A stretch of 64,000 bases of DNA from Leucocoprinus leucothites (Eukaryota; Basidiomycota; Agaricomycetes; Agaricales; Agaricaceae), in contig JAACJO010000010.1 in assembly GCA_013368445.1 (NCBI GenBank), forward strand, positions 1,647,715 through 1,711,714. The letters are read 5' to 3'. Under the pieces are notes generated by a model, which saw only the letters and a program-made list of their open reading frames with translations, made no database searches and had not been told where the DNA came from. Shown piece by piece: positions 10,310-23,604 of the stretch. The stretch's first letter is position 1. The number at the start of each line of letters is the position of its first letter. Position numbers and translations under genes: made by a program.

Positions 10310-12640
10310 TCAGTATTGAGTTTGGCAAATACATCTACGATGAAGCGGCTGAGATAAAGCAATCAGAACACTCAAAGAAATAACAAGACAAGTAATTACT
10401 TACATTTTCATTGTTTATCAGCATAAACGCACTCCCCGACTGCCTAGGGACTGATTCATTCTCTCCATGACCCAAAATCCAGACTTCCTCGGTGTTTGTG
10501 CACCCCGGGATCAGACACTTGCCCTTTCGAATGACCTTGTCACGAAGATTGGCCGGGAGCTGCAGGCACCAAGTCACATAATGAGCGGCCATGTGAGAAA
10601 ACAAATAGTATTGAAAACTTACATTGTTTCTGATCAAAAGAGCATTAATCGGCCGCCGAAAACCATTATCCACCAACCCAAGCATTTTATTGAAGGGAAG
10701 TTCCGCAAGAGACATAGCAGTCTGGGGATCAAGCTGGTGCACCAGTAATTTACAAAGCTCCCAAAAGCAAATCAAAACGTAGAAGTAATGACTGGTGTGT
10801 GATCTACCTTCCGGCAAAATGGTATCTGAAGGAAACACAATGTGCGAGGAATCTGCGAGTGATACCGTACTCTGTCAGAGCAAGAAACACTGGATGGGTT
10901 TTGAAAAATACGGTACCTGCACTGCGGGAACAAACTTCATGCAGCCACGCCAAAAGCTCCCGTCGCAGCCCAATCAAGAGATCGCCGTGAATACATAGCT
11001 CCTTGGACCGCTGGGGATCTCTCATGAACTCGAGGAATGACGCATGATAAAAGTTTATGTCCATGTGATCGAGATCAGAGCCTTGGAGCTCCATGACTGA
11101 CTGGATGGAAGCACAGGTATGACGGAACTACTCTGCAGAAAGGTGGAGGATATCGGCAATAACGAATGGCCCCCAGTTACTGAAGGAACGGACCAGGAGA
11201 ATTTTCCGGAGCGTTGCCCTGAGCTTCAGTGGGATCCGTTGTATAATCAGGGTATAGAAAAAGTCCATCTCTGCCAACGGGTTGCCTACCTCAACCTTAG
11301 CAGAGACGTCCTTTGCAAAATCAACCACAATGCGTAGCTGGTCTTGGGGACCATAAGAGTTTTCATCCTGAATGAAACGGACCATGGTCGCCACATAGAT
11401 CCAAAGCCCAGCACCTCATTCAACAAGGAGGGCAAGGGCCTCCTCCGATGGCCATGACTCTGGAAGGCTGTAACTCTCCTGGATCTTCTTGAACTCGTCG
11501 GTCAGGTAGGTTAGGATCTCGTGATCGATTGCCCATGATACAGGAAGTTCAATACGGGAACAAACGGGGTACACGGTAGCGGAATTCATCGACCGGATGA
11601 TAGAGTCTTCAGGTCGGCTGGTGATGAACCAGCGGAACGGCGTCGTACGTTTGCGAGCAGAGGTTGCGATGATCTGGATAATTTCGCACTGAGCTGCCGT
11701 GGAATGGCACTCATCCAGCCCATCGATAATTACAGTACACCCATCGAGACCACTCTCTGCAATGTCAACCCTAGCAAGGGGGTGAACGAGCAAGTCCTCG
11801 AACTGGGTCGATAATGACTTTGTGGCGAGAGTAGGGTCATCGATCATGCGCCTGTCGACGATTTCACGGAATGAGGGGCATGTGGCGGCAACTTGATACG
11901 CTATGGACGTAAAGACACGTCGAGGGTCGTCGCGATCCGCGTTGGAGCGGGAAAAGAAGAGGGTAGCAGCTAGCTTGTTCATCGGTGCCAGGGCCTCGGC
12001 ACAGCTCTGCGCAACCACAGACTTACCAATGCCAAAGGGACCGCGCATCCAGAGAATGGGTTCCTTGCGATCTGAGACTCCCAGTGCCCAACCGGAGACG
12101 AGGGCGATGTAATCCTTTCGGGTACCAAGATGGCATTTTGGGGGTGGGTAGCGGGCGCTGGAGTTGTGGAATGCATCCGGCATTGAGTGGTTGAGTAGTT
12201 CTTTGATGCCTGGTTGCTACGTGAGTTCAGTGGTCCAGCTCGAAGGTGCTGTGAACCTCACCAGAAGCCCCAGGGGAGGAATGAATGAACTGAGGACTAT
12301 TGAAGACGAAATCATGAGCATGGACATGTGACGGCGGTGAGGCAACGGTAGGTGGCAGGATGGTGGGAGATGAAGTAGGAGGTGCAGGATTCAGAGGCCC
12401 CGGATTAGGAAGCTCAAGGGTAGGGGCTGTGGAAGGTAGGGCAGTGGCAGGCGGGGAGATAACAAGCTGAACAAGCTGGGTAGACTGTGGAAGAGGCGAA
12501 GAGGGGAGAGGTGAGGAGGCATATGTTTGCTGAGGTAGCGGTGTAGGTTGAAGAGCAGGAGCTTCAGAGTGAGTGGAATTTGCAGCCCGGTCGTGGTGGC
12601 CAAAGAGTTTAACAAAAATATTGCGAGAGTGTCCAGGCAT
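10310..12640 (-). pseudogene. NACHT NTPase, copy N3 (two nonsense codons)
   Basis: Exon 1 (12640 to about 12260) is open: MPGHSRNIFVKLFGHHD, then a long proline-rich stretch. Exon 2 keeps Walker A GPFGIGKSVVAQ and Walker B TVIIDGLDEC, but a TGA interrupts LALLVE*GAGLWIY at about 11413, where N6 has CGA. A TAG interrupts HLSAE*FRHT at about 11127, where other copies have CAG. Both are C-to-T changes. The terminal exons (10838 to 10310) are intact and end PLHRRCICQTQY. Apart from these two codons the copy is well preserved and CpG-rich, so inactivation looks relatively recent. Confidence 0.85.
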
Positions 12641-13039
12641 TGTGTGCGGAAGGGGACATGGACTGGTGGATGTAGAGGAGAAGAGAATGGAGGCTGACTA
12701 TCGCGAGATGCCCATATATATCAGATCACGAGAACACAATTACGAGAGACCACACATGGGCACTATTCTTGGTGACGCTGGGTGACCATTAGTACAGAGT
12801 GACACTCCTTTTGATGTGGGCAATTCGTCTGGGCAAGAACATCGTAGTTTCTAAATACATACTTTCAGTTTTGGATGACGGTGGAACAAACCAAAAGCGC
12901 TAAGGGTACGTGAGAGAACCGAAATTTAGACCAAGTTATTGATGGGCCTCATGATGACGTACCACCTTCAGCCCTGGTCAACTACCTTAGGCAATGGACA
13001 AGAACTCCAAATCTCAACAGTTTATCAATTATAATATTT

Positions 13040-13480
13040 CGGAGAATCACGAGTATTGGATGCACAAGCTGGATCTTTCAGGCCTTCGTTGCCTAAATCG
13101 TGGTTGAAACTGGCCGTAGCGGACTCTACAACAACCTTGAAATCGAAAAACAAACTAGACTATGTTGCTATTCTCAACCGCTTCCTATCACCCACCATCT
13201 GAATCCTAGCCTGGGCCCCCATCGCACCAACCTTTTCAGCACGCTTCTCATACCAAAAATGACATGATAAATACATATTCTCCCCCAATTTCCTGGATAT
13301 ATCAGCTATGTGTGAAGTCACTGCGAAGCTCGCCGTAGAGCACGGTTTTTGAAATCTGTGTAAAGTTGATGCTCGGAAATGGACCACAGTGTTTAGAAGG
13401 ATTATTATGAGAGCTGATATCGAGTCCGTTGATTCGAATGCTGTCATGGATTATGGGGAATGGGGAAAAGGAATGTATGT
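13040..13480 (+). pseudogene. PUS3 remnant (unit 3)
   Basis: It carries the same deleted form as unit 1: a short HEYWMHKLDLS-like start, then LDYVAILNRFLSPTI and a shifted frame. YISAM-VKSLRSSP-like text follows, then FRRIIMRADIESVDSN. The catalytic RTDKGVS block is absent. It passes without a gap into the RPO41 N-terminal remnant. Confidence 0.6.
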
Positions 13481-15540
13481 GTTTAATCACCCTCTTGCCC
13501 AACAAAACCCCCAGGCCTTGCGGCACAACGAGTCCATCCTGAAGTCCCCTACCCTGCATTCCCTGATGTCAAGCAGACGTCTCGTACCGAAAGTGAGCAA
13601 CGACGTCTCACTAACCCATTTCCTCATTTGGGACAGGAGGTCTGCTGTACTGCCTCCACCACCCCCAACGAGCCCAATTCCCAAGAAGAATGCATGGCTC
13701 ACAGACGTCGACGTCGACCCAGGAGAGTATGAGATCATAGATGGGCGTCTGCATGACCTGTACGATGCTGGGTGTGTAAAGGCGATCTTCAGCCAGCTGA
13801 GGAAGCAGGAGACGAGCACACTACTGGAGACCGGTGTGTATAATGCATTAATTGAAATGCATTTTGGTATGGCAACACAGAAGGAGCTGGAAAACCAGGA
13901 TAGTTGGCTGGGAGAGGTGTTTGACCTCTACAAGATTCTTGACAGTGGTGCAGAACATGTTGCACCACACAGTATAACCTACAGGCTCTGCTCATGCTCC
14001 GTGCCTGGATACAGTAAGCGCCTGCCTTCTAACATTTCCTCCTACTCTAACATATGTCCCAAAAAACATCTATCATTGGAGATCTTCGACTGGCTTATCG
14101 CAAGGTACTCATGCTAATCATCTTACTCCCTCTCAGCTCCTCCTCAGGATGCACCAGTGTCAAATCTCGCCTTCGCTCGTTATTGCAGAGACTGTCTTTG
14201 ACATGCACGAGACCGCGATAGAAACCATCCAAACGCTCTCCCAGGTTGCCATATACCTGAACATCCTCGAGGCCGTTACACAGCTCGGTAGAGCTGAGGC
14301 AGTGGCTTCACCAGAAGATGGGCTGCAAGATGTTCCTGAAGCTATACCTGTCATGTCTGAACCTGTAGGTGCTCAATTTCTATCTACTCAAGGCTCACAG
14401 GGCTCACGTGTCTCTTTTATACCAAACAGACGAAGATGGTAACATTACTGTGGACGCGGCAGTTCCTTTTAACACTGCCCAACACCATCACCACCCAACT
14501 GATGCTGGCCACACCCCCCGCACATGCACAGAAGACACGATGTCACGCCAAGCCTCAACCTTGGACCAGTTGCAACACAGGAGGATACATCTACTGCAAA
14601 AGTGTGTCCTCCCCATTCCTTCCCTCATCCCAACCTACTCATATCCTTAATTTTAGCTCCAGTAATGCGATACAAAGACTTCAACAAACACATTGCCATC
14701 AAAATGGCTGACATGATGTTCAGTTTGAATGTACTACATCGATCTCGACGTCCTGGGTTTTACACCATGGAAGATCTACCACACAATCTTTGACATGATG
14801 ATTCAGGTATGGAATTCAAGTGAACACTTGGGCAAGATTCCGCCTACGCTGTATGATAAACCTGCACCTGAGAAGCTGGAGAATGTGACTACAGATTTGA
14901 AGACGAAGAGCGTGTATTTGCAGAGCTTGAGGGCATAAAATCAGGCCAAGGTGAATAATTATTTGGATAGGTGCAGTGTGAACTATAAACTAGGGGTTTC
15001 TAGAGTCATGAGTTGGCAATTCTCTCATGAAAGGGACGAGGAACTGATGCTCTTTTGGCAGTTTCTCAATGATATGTTTTACTTCCCGCATGACCTCAAT
15101 TTCCATGGTCACGCATACCCTGTGCCTACGCATTAGTGACGATCTGTGTCATAGCCTTCTCACATCCGCTGAAACAAATCCACTAGTTAAACGTGGCTTT
15201 TGCTGGCTCAAAATCCACATTGTCAACTTGTATGGCTCCGGTAAGGCCAATTTTGATGAACATGTGAGATGGATGGATGAGCACACTGAACAAATCCATG
15301 AAACAGCTATGAAACCTCCCAACAGCTCAAGGTGGTGGTGACTCATGGTAGTTCCTCGCTGCATCAATGCAGTTCAGCGCTGCCTTGGAACCCAGGAATC
15401 TGTAAACTTTCGAGTTGAATTTACTTGTGCATCAGGATGGGAGAGCTGAATGTATTGGTGGCTTTGAGTTTGATATATGGTCCAGTCCTAAAACTTGGAT
15501 GGATTTCTTGTAGTGGGGAATACAAAAGAGCGCCAAATAT
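13480..15540 (+). pseudogene. RPO41 remnant, longest N-terminal to core piece (unit 3)
   Basis: An open stretch to 14117 encodes the N-terminal region: DVDVDPGEYEIIDGRLHDLY, ALIEMHFGMATQKELENQDS and WLGEVFDLYKIL. The polymerase core follows in pieces. These include YIDLDVLGF-PWKIYH (about 14730), PAPEKLENVTTDLKTKSVYL (14865), FPHDLNFHGHAYPVPTH (15085), [20 protein letters not shown] (15195), HTEQIHETAMKPPNSSRWW (15280) and LVHQDG (15425). In T7-like mitochondrial polymerases this order is the standard fingers/palm run. Several stops (for example TAA after SLRA at 14936) and frame changes show it is dead. It also preserves the uninterrupted site that holds the Tc1 insertion in unit 5. Confidence 0.85.
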
Positions 15541-16152
15541 ATTGGGTTCAGTGGTTAGCCAAGTTATCTTTGAGAGTGTGCAACCACGTGCACCATTCAC
15601 AACGAGTGTGAGTCTCTTGGGTTGGGAGACGTGTACCGCCGAGAGTGGCTGGCAAGGTATGATGAGCATTTGTGTATTGTTTATTCAGAATGGAGTGGCA
15701 TGTCGATGAGCTGGATCCCACTGCATGGGAGAGGTTCAAGGAGAAGTACCAAGCTAAACACTGAAAGTTGTGGGCCAACAGTGAGTGGCCAAATCAAGAT
15801 CTGTAGCCGGGGTGGAATGCCACCCATGACAAACCTCTGGGTAAGCAGGAGGGATGCATCGATCTTTGGTTGGAATGAGACATATGAGATGGAAGGGGTG
15901 ATTCACCAAGACTGGCAGAATATCATAGGGGAATGGAGAGTGATATGTAGGCCAAGATTGGTGGACAGACATACTTATTTGGCCAGTAGACACCACAAGG
16001 TGTGCTCATATCAATTTCATGAATCGACGATTGAGAGAGCCAGGTATTGAAAAAGTTATAAACTTGCTCATTCTTAAATAAATCACTATCACTAGTGCAA
16101 TTTGATGTAACTGAGACCATCAGGGTAGCAAGAATTGTTCAGCTCGAGTCAT
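15541..16152. other. Spacer downstream of N4
   Basis: This is the common NACHT 3' spacer in CpG-poor form. Small open frames on both strands (15622-16050 plus, 15754-15996 minus) are not conserved in other units. No gene is accepted. Confidence 0.55.
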
Positions 16153-18520
16153 CTACTGATAGTGGAGGAAATCACATCCTAGCTGAGATGAAGTAATCAG
16201 AAGACTTGAGGAGAATAACAAGACAAGTGTACTTACATTTTTATTGTTTGCCACGATCAACTGATCGCCCGACTGCCTAGGGACTGACTCATTCTCTCCA
16301 TGACCCAAAATCCAGACATTCTTAGTGCTTGTGCACCCTGGGATTGGACACTTGCCCTTCCGGATGATCTTGTCACGAAGATTGGCTGGGAGCTGCAAGC
16401 ACCAGTCACATAATGAGCGGTGATGCAAGGAAACAGATAGCATTGGAAACTTACATTGTCTCTTACCTGAATAGCATGAACATACTTTCCGAGAACACGA
16501 AGATCCAATATCCTAGCATGAGCACTCATTGCCCCGACAATAGCAGAGTCCAATAACCCAAGCATTTTGTTGAAGGGAAGTTCTGCAACAGACATAGCAG
16601 TCCAGGGATCAAGCTGGTGTCCGGGTACTCCACAAAGCTCCCAAAAGCAAACCAAAATGCAGAAGTAGTGATAGGCACGTGATCCATGCTCCAGCGCAAT
16701 GTTGTTTGAAGGAAACACAATGTGCGAGCAATCTGCGAGCAACATTATGCATTGTCAGAGCAAGAAATACTTGATAGGTTTTGCAAAATACGGCACCTGT
16801 ACTGTGGGAACAAACTTCATGCAGCAACACCAGAAGCTCCTGTCGGCACTCAATCAAGCAGTCACTGTAAATACATAGTTCCTTGGACCACTGGGGATCT
16901 CTCATGAAATCAAGGAACGATGCATGGTAGAAGTTTATGGAATCTAGATTAGAGGCTTTGAGCTCCATGACTGACTGGATGGAAGCACAGGCATGACAGA
17001 ATTGCTTTTCAGAAAGGCGGAGAATACTGATAATATCGAGTGGATGCCAATTACCGAGGGAATGTATTAGGAGTATTTTCCGGACTGCTATCCTGAGCTT
17101 CAGTGGGGTCTATTGGATGATCAGGGTATAGAAAGAGTCCATCTCTGCCAATGGGTTGTCCACCCAAGCTTTAGCAGAGACGTCCTTTATGAACTCGAGC
17201 ACAGTCCGCAGCTGGTCTTCTGGGCCAAGGGAGTTTTCATCTTTGATGAAATGAACCATAGTCGCCACGTAGATCCAAAGCCCAGCACCATGTTCAACAA
17301 GGAGGGCAAGGGCTTCCTCCAATGGCCATGACTCTGGAAGGCCATAACTGCCCTGGATCTCCTTGAACTCATCAGTCAGGTAGGTCAGGATCTCATAATC
17401 GATTGCCCGCAATACAGAAAGCTCAATACGAGAACAAATGGGGGACACAGCAACGGAATTCATAGTCCAGATGATGGCGTCTTCGGGATAGCTGGTGATA
17501 AACCAACGTAAGGGCGTTGTATATTTATGAGCGGAAGTTGTGATGATCTGAATAATCTCGCACTGGGCTGCTGTTCCATGGCACTCATCCAGCCCATCAA
17601 TAATCACAACATGCCCATTGAGACTGCCCTGTGCAACGCCAACTTTAGCAAGGGGGTAAATGAGCAAGTCCTCAAACTGGGTCGATAGTGACTTTGTGGC
17701 GAGAGCAGGGTCATTGATCATGCACTTGTCGACAATTTCCTGGAATGAGGGGCATGTAACACCAACTTGGTACACAATGGACGTGAAGACGTGTCAAGGG
17801 TCATCATGATCTGGATTGGAGCAGGAAAAAAGGAGGGTGGCAGCAAGCTTGTTTATGGGTGCCAGTGCCTCAGCACAGCTCTGTGCAACAGCTGACTTGC
17901 CAACACCAAAGGGACCATGCATCCAGAGAATAGGTTCTTTGCGATCTGAGACTCCCAGCGCCCAGTCAGTGATGAGGGCAATGTGGTCCTGTCACGTGCC
18001 AGGGTGGCATTTTGGAGGTGGGTAGTGGGCGCTGGAGTTGTGGAATGCGTCCGGCATTGAGTGCTTGAGGAGTTCTTTGACACCTAATTGCTATGTGAGA
18101 TCAGTGGTCCAGCTCAAAGGTGCTGTGAAGCTTACTAGAGCCCGCAGGGGGGAAATGAATGAACTGAGGATTATTAAGGACAAAATCATGTGCATGGATA
18201 TGTGATGATGGTGAGGCAACGGTAGGTGGCAGGATGGTAGGAGATGAAGTAGGAGGTGCAGGATTCAGAGACCCCGGATCAGGAAGCACATGAGTAGGAG
18301 TAGGGGCAGTGGAAGGTGGGTGAATGGCAGACAGGGAGATAACAGGCTGAAGAAGCCAGGTGAGCTGTGGAAGAGGCAAAGGGGCAAGAGGTGAAGAACC
18401 AGGTGTTTGCTGAGGTAGAGCTGTAAGTTGAGGAGCAGGAACTTTGAACCAGATGTAATTTACAACCCAGTAAAAGTAGTCAAAGAGTTTAGCGAGAAAC
18501 TGGAGAGTGTTTCCAGGCAT
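16153..18520 (-). pseudogene. NACHT NTPase, copy N4 (CpG-depleted, several stops)
   Basis: Exon 1 starts at 18520 (MPGNTLQFLAKLF). Exon 2 has nonsense codons where intact copies read CGA: one in the GTRKDYIA lead-in (HPGT*QDHIA, about 17993) and one at DDP*HVFTS (about 17795). Walker A (GPFGVGKSAVAQ) and Walker B (VVIIDGLDEC) text are still legible. Exons 3-5 run from 16745 to 16153. In the Walker-A-proximal 120 bases I counted 2 CpG, against about 13 in N1. The changes are mostly CG to TG or CA, the pattern left by deamination of methylated cytosine. Confidence 0.85.
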
Positions 18521-20438
18521 TGCGTGTGGAAGGGGAGGTGGACTAGTGGATACAGGGGGAGAAATGACATAAGTGTACAACCCTGTTTATCGTGAGACTC
18601 ATGCATGTCAAAATTAATGAGAATACAACTAGGGGAAACTACCCATGGACACTATTCTCAGTGACAACTGGGATGGATTTTGGACATATCATTAAAATTT
18701 AATGCAAAGTACGAGTCGACTTTTAACATGGACAATTCAGATATGAGCCACTGCAGGCATTTGAGCAAGAACATCGGAGTTTCTAAACCTATTCTTTCAG
18801 ATTTGGGCACTTCAATGGTGTAAGCCATGGAGGGTGTGTCAGAGAACCGTGAATTATATGAAATCATTGATGCGTCTCGTGATGATGTACCATGGTACAT
18901 CTTCACCCAAACCCCTCTCTCATCGATCATCTCTAGCAAACTACTTTATGTGATGGACAAGAGCTTTAAAGTGGATGACATACATTTCCAAACATTTATC
19001 AGCTACTCTATTTTGGAGAATCATGACCACGAATTCTCATCCGGCGGATTACAAGCATTATATGAGCAAGCAGCATATTGAGACTCGGGCTTGTTGCACT
19101 CAAATGTCCTGGATCTGCTGCTGCTGGGTCTGCCTCCCTTTTGCCTTCCCCTGCTTCAACTACAAGTATACCCATCGCCAATGATGTCGTCAGGACAAAA
19201 TCACCGAAAGAATTCAACTTTTTAAACTACCCCAAATGTAAAATTGCATTCAAATTCTGTTGCTCTGGCTGGGAATATGGCAGACTCGTGTATAAAACAG
19301 GACATGTAACGCGGTTACTTTGACAGTGGAGGGCATGCCGTTTAATGTGATGGCCAAGGTGCAATTAGTTGATGTAGACGTGGGGATGGAGGGGTGTGGA
19401 TATGAGAAGTGCAGGAGGACGGATAAGGGTGTGTCTGCAGCTGGACAGGTGATTTTGCTTTGGGTATGAAGTGCTATAGGTGGTAGTTGTTCTGCTCAGG
19501 GAGAGCGGGAGAAAGAGGAGGTAGGGAGATGAGAAGAGCAGAGTGCTTCGGATGTTGGTGAAGACACTGGTTTACCTGGACTTGGAGAGGGAGGTTTTGC
19601 GACATCAGATCTTTCGAGGCCTTTGTCTTGGTCACCAAAACAAACCATAACAGATTCTACAACACCCTCAAAACCCGAAATCAAACTGGACTATATTGCT
19701 GTTCTCAACTGCCTCCTATCACCCACGATCCAAATTCTAGTCTGGGCCTCTGTCACACCAACCTTTTCAGCACATTTCTCATGCAAATACCGACTACAAG
19801 TACCTTTTCTCCTCCAATTCTCTGGATATACTAGCCATGCGTGAAGCTGCTGCGAAATTTGTCTGCAGGCACAGTCTTTGTAATCTGTATAAAGTTGATG
19901 CTCAGGAACAGATTATGGTGTTTAAATGGGTTATTATGAGAGCTGATATCAAGTCTATTGGTTCGAATTATGGTGGTGGTGGAGTAAGGGGAGAGGTAAC
20001 GTATGTGTTTAGTCTCTTTGGAAGTGTGTTCCTTTATCATACCATAACGATTCTCTTCCTTATTGGCACATAGCTTGAGAAACCTTTGCTAGTGACAAAA
20101 GTCAATGTAGTCTGTGGTACTGAACCAGTGGCAGGGAACAATGCAGATGTTGTTGAGGCAAAGCCTGAATATCAGATGGTTGATGCTTTAGCGCTTATGC
20201 TTTGGGATTGCAGTTACACAGACAAAGATGTCAAATGGTGGAACGGGTCATTTTGAGCATGATACGATGACTTGTCTGTAATAGACAGGGTCATGAGATG
20301 GAGTGGACAAGGCACAGGAACAGATCTATACCACCAACTACATTCCATATGGAATCATTCTTGGGTGTACACTCTACTCGACCACCATTTCCTCCAAGCT
20401 GCAGAATGATACTGTCAACCCCCTCACTTGGTTTCACC

Positions 20439-20453
20439 ACCCCCCCCCCCCCC
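20439..20453. repeat. Poly-C run in PUS3 remnant
   Basis: A homopolymer of about 14 C within the proline-encoding stretch of the unit-4 PUS3 remnant. Its length may be uncertain in assembly. Confidence 0.8.
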
Positions 20454-20624
20454 TGCCTCCACAACCACCATTGGTGCTACCGATTATGACGTTCTAGTAA
20501 ACTACCCTCTCAGTGGGGGCACATACAAACATGCAATAAAATTTGTTCCGATACTTGAACAAAACTGGTTGGATACAGTGGAAGTGATCAATGAATGGTG
20601 GAGACTCAGTAAGGGATTGAGGAG

Positions 20625-20680
20625 AGCTGAGAGGAGAGGAGAGCTGAGAGGAGAGGAGAGGAGAGGAGATGGTGGCAATG
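20625..20680. repeat. GAGAGGA-type purine repeat
   Basis: Short purine-rich tandem repeats (GAGAGGAGAGGAGAG...) lie at the very end of the PUS3 remnant, after RRAERRG. They look like local replication slippage in a run of Arg/Glu codons. Confidence 0.7.
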
Positions 20681-20924
20681 GAGGTATCGATGATGGAGAT
20701 GAATGAAACCAGCTTGATTTAGAGGCACTGCATGGGACTTGTATAATGATTCGCCTTGGTTGCTCTTCAGAGGTAATAAGACAAAGTTAAGCACTTCACT
20801 GAGAGTCTCGATCTGCTGTATGAGGGAGGGAAACATTGTTTCCAGTAATGCTGCCTCCAAAAGAGGAGAATGTGCGGCAGATGTTGCTGATAATGGAGAA
20901 GAATTATTGAGTTTGAGTTATCTA

Positions 20925-23174
20925 TCAAGTTTGGCAGATGCATTTACTAGGAGGCGGCTGTGATAAAGTAAACAGAACACTCAGAGGGAATAACAAGACA
21001 AGCGATTGCTTACATTTTTATTGTTTGCCACAATCAGCTGATCGCTTGACTGCCTAGGGACTGACTCGTTCTCTCTATGACCTAAAATCCAGACATTCAT
21101 GATGTTTGTGCACCCTGGGATCGGACACTTGCCCTTTTGAATAATTTTGTCACAAAGCTCAGCTGGGAGCTGCAAGCACCAGTCACATAATGAGCAGTAA
21201 TACGAGGAAAAAATATTGGAAACTTGCATTGTTTCTTATCAAACTAGCATTAAATGGCCACCGGAAACTGTCATCCATCAAACCAAGCATGTTGTTGAAG
21301 GGAAGTTCTGCAAAAGACATAGCAGTCTGGGGGTCAAGCTGGTGCCCAGATACTTGACAAAGTTCCCAGAAGCAAAACAAAACACGGGAGTAGTGATAGG
21401 TATGTGATCTGCCTCCAGGCAGAATGGCATCTAAATGAAATACAATGTGTGAGGAATCTGAGAGTGACATCACGCCTCATCAGAGCAAGAAACACTAGAT
21501 GAACTTGGGAAATACAGTACCTGTACTGCAGGAACAAACTTCATGCAGCCACACCAAAAGCTCCCGCCGGCACCCAATCAAGAAGTCGCCGTGAATACAT
21601 AACTCCTTGGACTGCTAGGGATCTTTCATGAAATCAAGGAATGATGTGTGGTAGAACTTTATATCCATGAAACCAAGACCAGAGCCTTGGAGCTCCATGA
21701 CCGACCGGATTGAAGCACAGGTGTGATAGAACTGCTCTGCGAAAGGCCGAGGACATCAGCAATAACCGCTGATCCTAAATTGCTAAAGCAATGAAGCAGG
21801 AGGATTTTCCGGACTGTTGTCATGAGCTTCAGTGGGATACGTTGTATGATCAAGGTATAGAAAAAGTCCATCTCCACCAACAGGTTGTCCACCCCAGCTT
21901 TAGCAGAGACATCCTTCATAAAGTTGAGCACAATCTGCAGCTGGTCTTGTGGGCCATAAGAATTTTCATCCTTAATGAAACAGACCATGGTTGCCACGTA
22001 GATCCAAAGCCCAGTACCATGTTCAACAAGGAGAGCAAGGGCCTTCTCCAATGGCCATGACTCAGGAAGACCATAACTCTCCTGGATCTTCTTGAACTCA
22101 TTGGTCAGATAGGTTAGGATCTCGTGATCGATTGCCCGCAATACAGGGAGTTCAACACAGGAATGAACGGAGGACATGGCAATGGAATTCATAGTTCAAA
22201 TAATGGTATCTTCAGGCTGGCTGGTGATGAACCAGCAGAAGGGCATCATACATTTATGAGCAGAAGTTGTGATGACCTTGATAATTTTGTACTGGGCTGC
22301 CATTCCATGGCACTCATCCAGCCCATCAATAATCACAACACACCCACCAAGGCCATTCTGTACATTGTCGACTCTAGCAAGGGGGCAAATGAGCAAGTCC
22401 TCAAACTGGGTTGATAGTGACTTTGTGGCAAGAGCAGGATCATTAATCATATGCTTGTCAACAATGTCCCAGAATGAGGGGTATATAGCAGCAACCTGAT
22501 ATGTGATTGACATAAAGACGCACCGAGGGTTGTTGTGAGCTGTAGTGGAGTGGGAAAAGAAAAGGATGGCAGCAAGTTGGCTCATGGGCACTAAGGCCTC
22601 GGTGCAGCTCTGCACAATGGCAGACTTACTGACGCCAAAGGGACCATGCATCCAGAGAATGGGCTCTTTGTGATCTGAGACTCCTAATGCCCAGTCGGTG
22701 ACAAGGGCTATGTAGTCCTTTTGCATACCAAGATGACATTTTGGGGGTGGGTAGCAAGTGCTGGAGTTGTAGAATGCATCAGGCATTGAGTGTTTGAGGA
22801 GTCGTTCGATGCCTACTTGTTACATGAGATCAGCGGTCTAGCTCAAGGGCACCATGAAGCTCACCAGAGCCCCCAGGGGAGGATTCATGGAATTGTGGGC
22901 CATAGAAAACAAGATGGTGTGCGTTGCAGAACATTTCATGTGCATGGACATGCTGAGGTGGTGAAGAAGCGGTAGGTGGAAGGATAACAGGAGACAAAAT
23001 AGGAGCAGGAGTAGAAGTAGGGGCTGTGGAAAGTGGGAGGGTGGCAGGCTGAAGAAGCTGTGGAGGGGGTGTAGGTCGAAGAGCAGAAACTTCAATGCAA
23101 TGGGTGGAACTTGCAGCCTGGTTATGACGCCCAAAGTGTTTGGCAAAAAACTTGCAAGCTGAGTGCCCAGGCAT
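20925..23174 (-). pseudogene. NACHT NTPase, copy N5 (stops, frameshift, damaged P-loop)
   Basis: Exon 1 starts at 23174 (MPGHSACKFFAKHFGRH). Exon 2 from about 22810 reads MPDAFYNSSTCYPPPKCHLG. Its Walker A is GPFGVSKSAIVQ, with the central glycine of GxGKS changed to serine. A stop interrupts at about 22195 (DTII*TMNS). One base is missing near 21745, so LGLSAEQF becomes LGLSQSS, and a further stop lies in the DP-SKELCIH region at about 21615. The terminal exons (21473 to 20925) still end CICQT. CpG is depleted as in N4. Confidence 0.85.
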
Positions 23175-23604
23175 TGCATGTGGAGGGGATGTAGACTGGC
23201 AGATGTAGGAGGAGAAATGACATGAGAACAAACTGGCTGAGTCTGACTGCACAAGACTACCCACAAGCATTATTCTTGGTGGCATGGGGATGGAGACTGG
23301 GTAACCATTGATACAGAGTTTGACATGGACAACTCAGATACAAGCTGCTGAGGGCTTTTGAGCAAGAACATCGGGATTTCTAAGCTCATTCTTTAGGTTT
23401 TGGATGACGATGGAGCAAGCCAAAAACAATGCACTAAGGGTGCGTGAGAGAACCATAAATTAGATGATACTATTGATGCATCTCGTGATGACATACCATC
23501 TTCACTCCAACATCTCTCTCATCTCTCGTCAACTACTTTAGGCGATGGACAAGAGCTCCAAATTCCAACCACTTATCAGCTATTCCATTTCAGAGAACTA
23601 CAAC

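Larger units (their letters stand above)
18950..20706 (+). pseudogene. PUS3/DEG1 near-full-length remnant (unit 4)
   Basis: This is the only unit keeping the whole PUS3 order. The N-terminal text (IPIANDVVRTKSPKEFNF, about 19150) is followed by KIAFKFCCSGWEYGRLVY (19240). The catalytic block VDVDVGMEGCGYEKCRRTDK then GVSAAGQV (19360-19450) holds the catalytic Asp but has R where the family has G. After it come LDYIAVLNCLLSPTIQIL (19690), an MREAAAKFVCRHS piece (19837), KPEYQMVDALALMLWDC (20165) and a C-terminal stretch ending GGTYKHAIKFVPILEQN, RLSKGLRRAERRG and a stop at 20706. Frames break many times. No RPO41 follows; the N5 3' flank comes next. Confidence 0.8.

Noticed and set aside
22619..22660. 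N5 as a functional NACHT protein
   Set aside because: Walker A reads GVSKS instead of GVGKS, and there are also stops and a frameshift.
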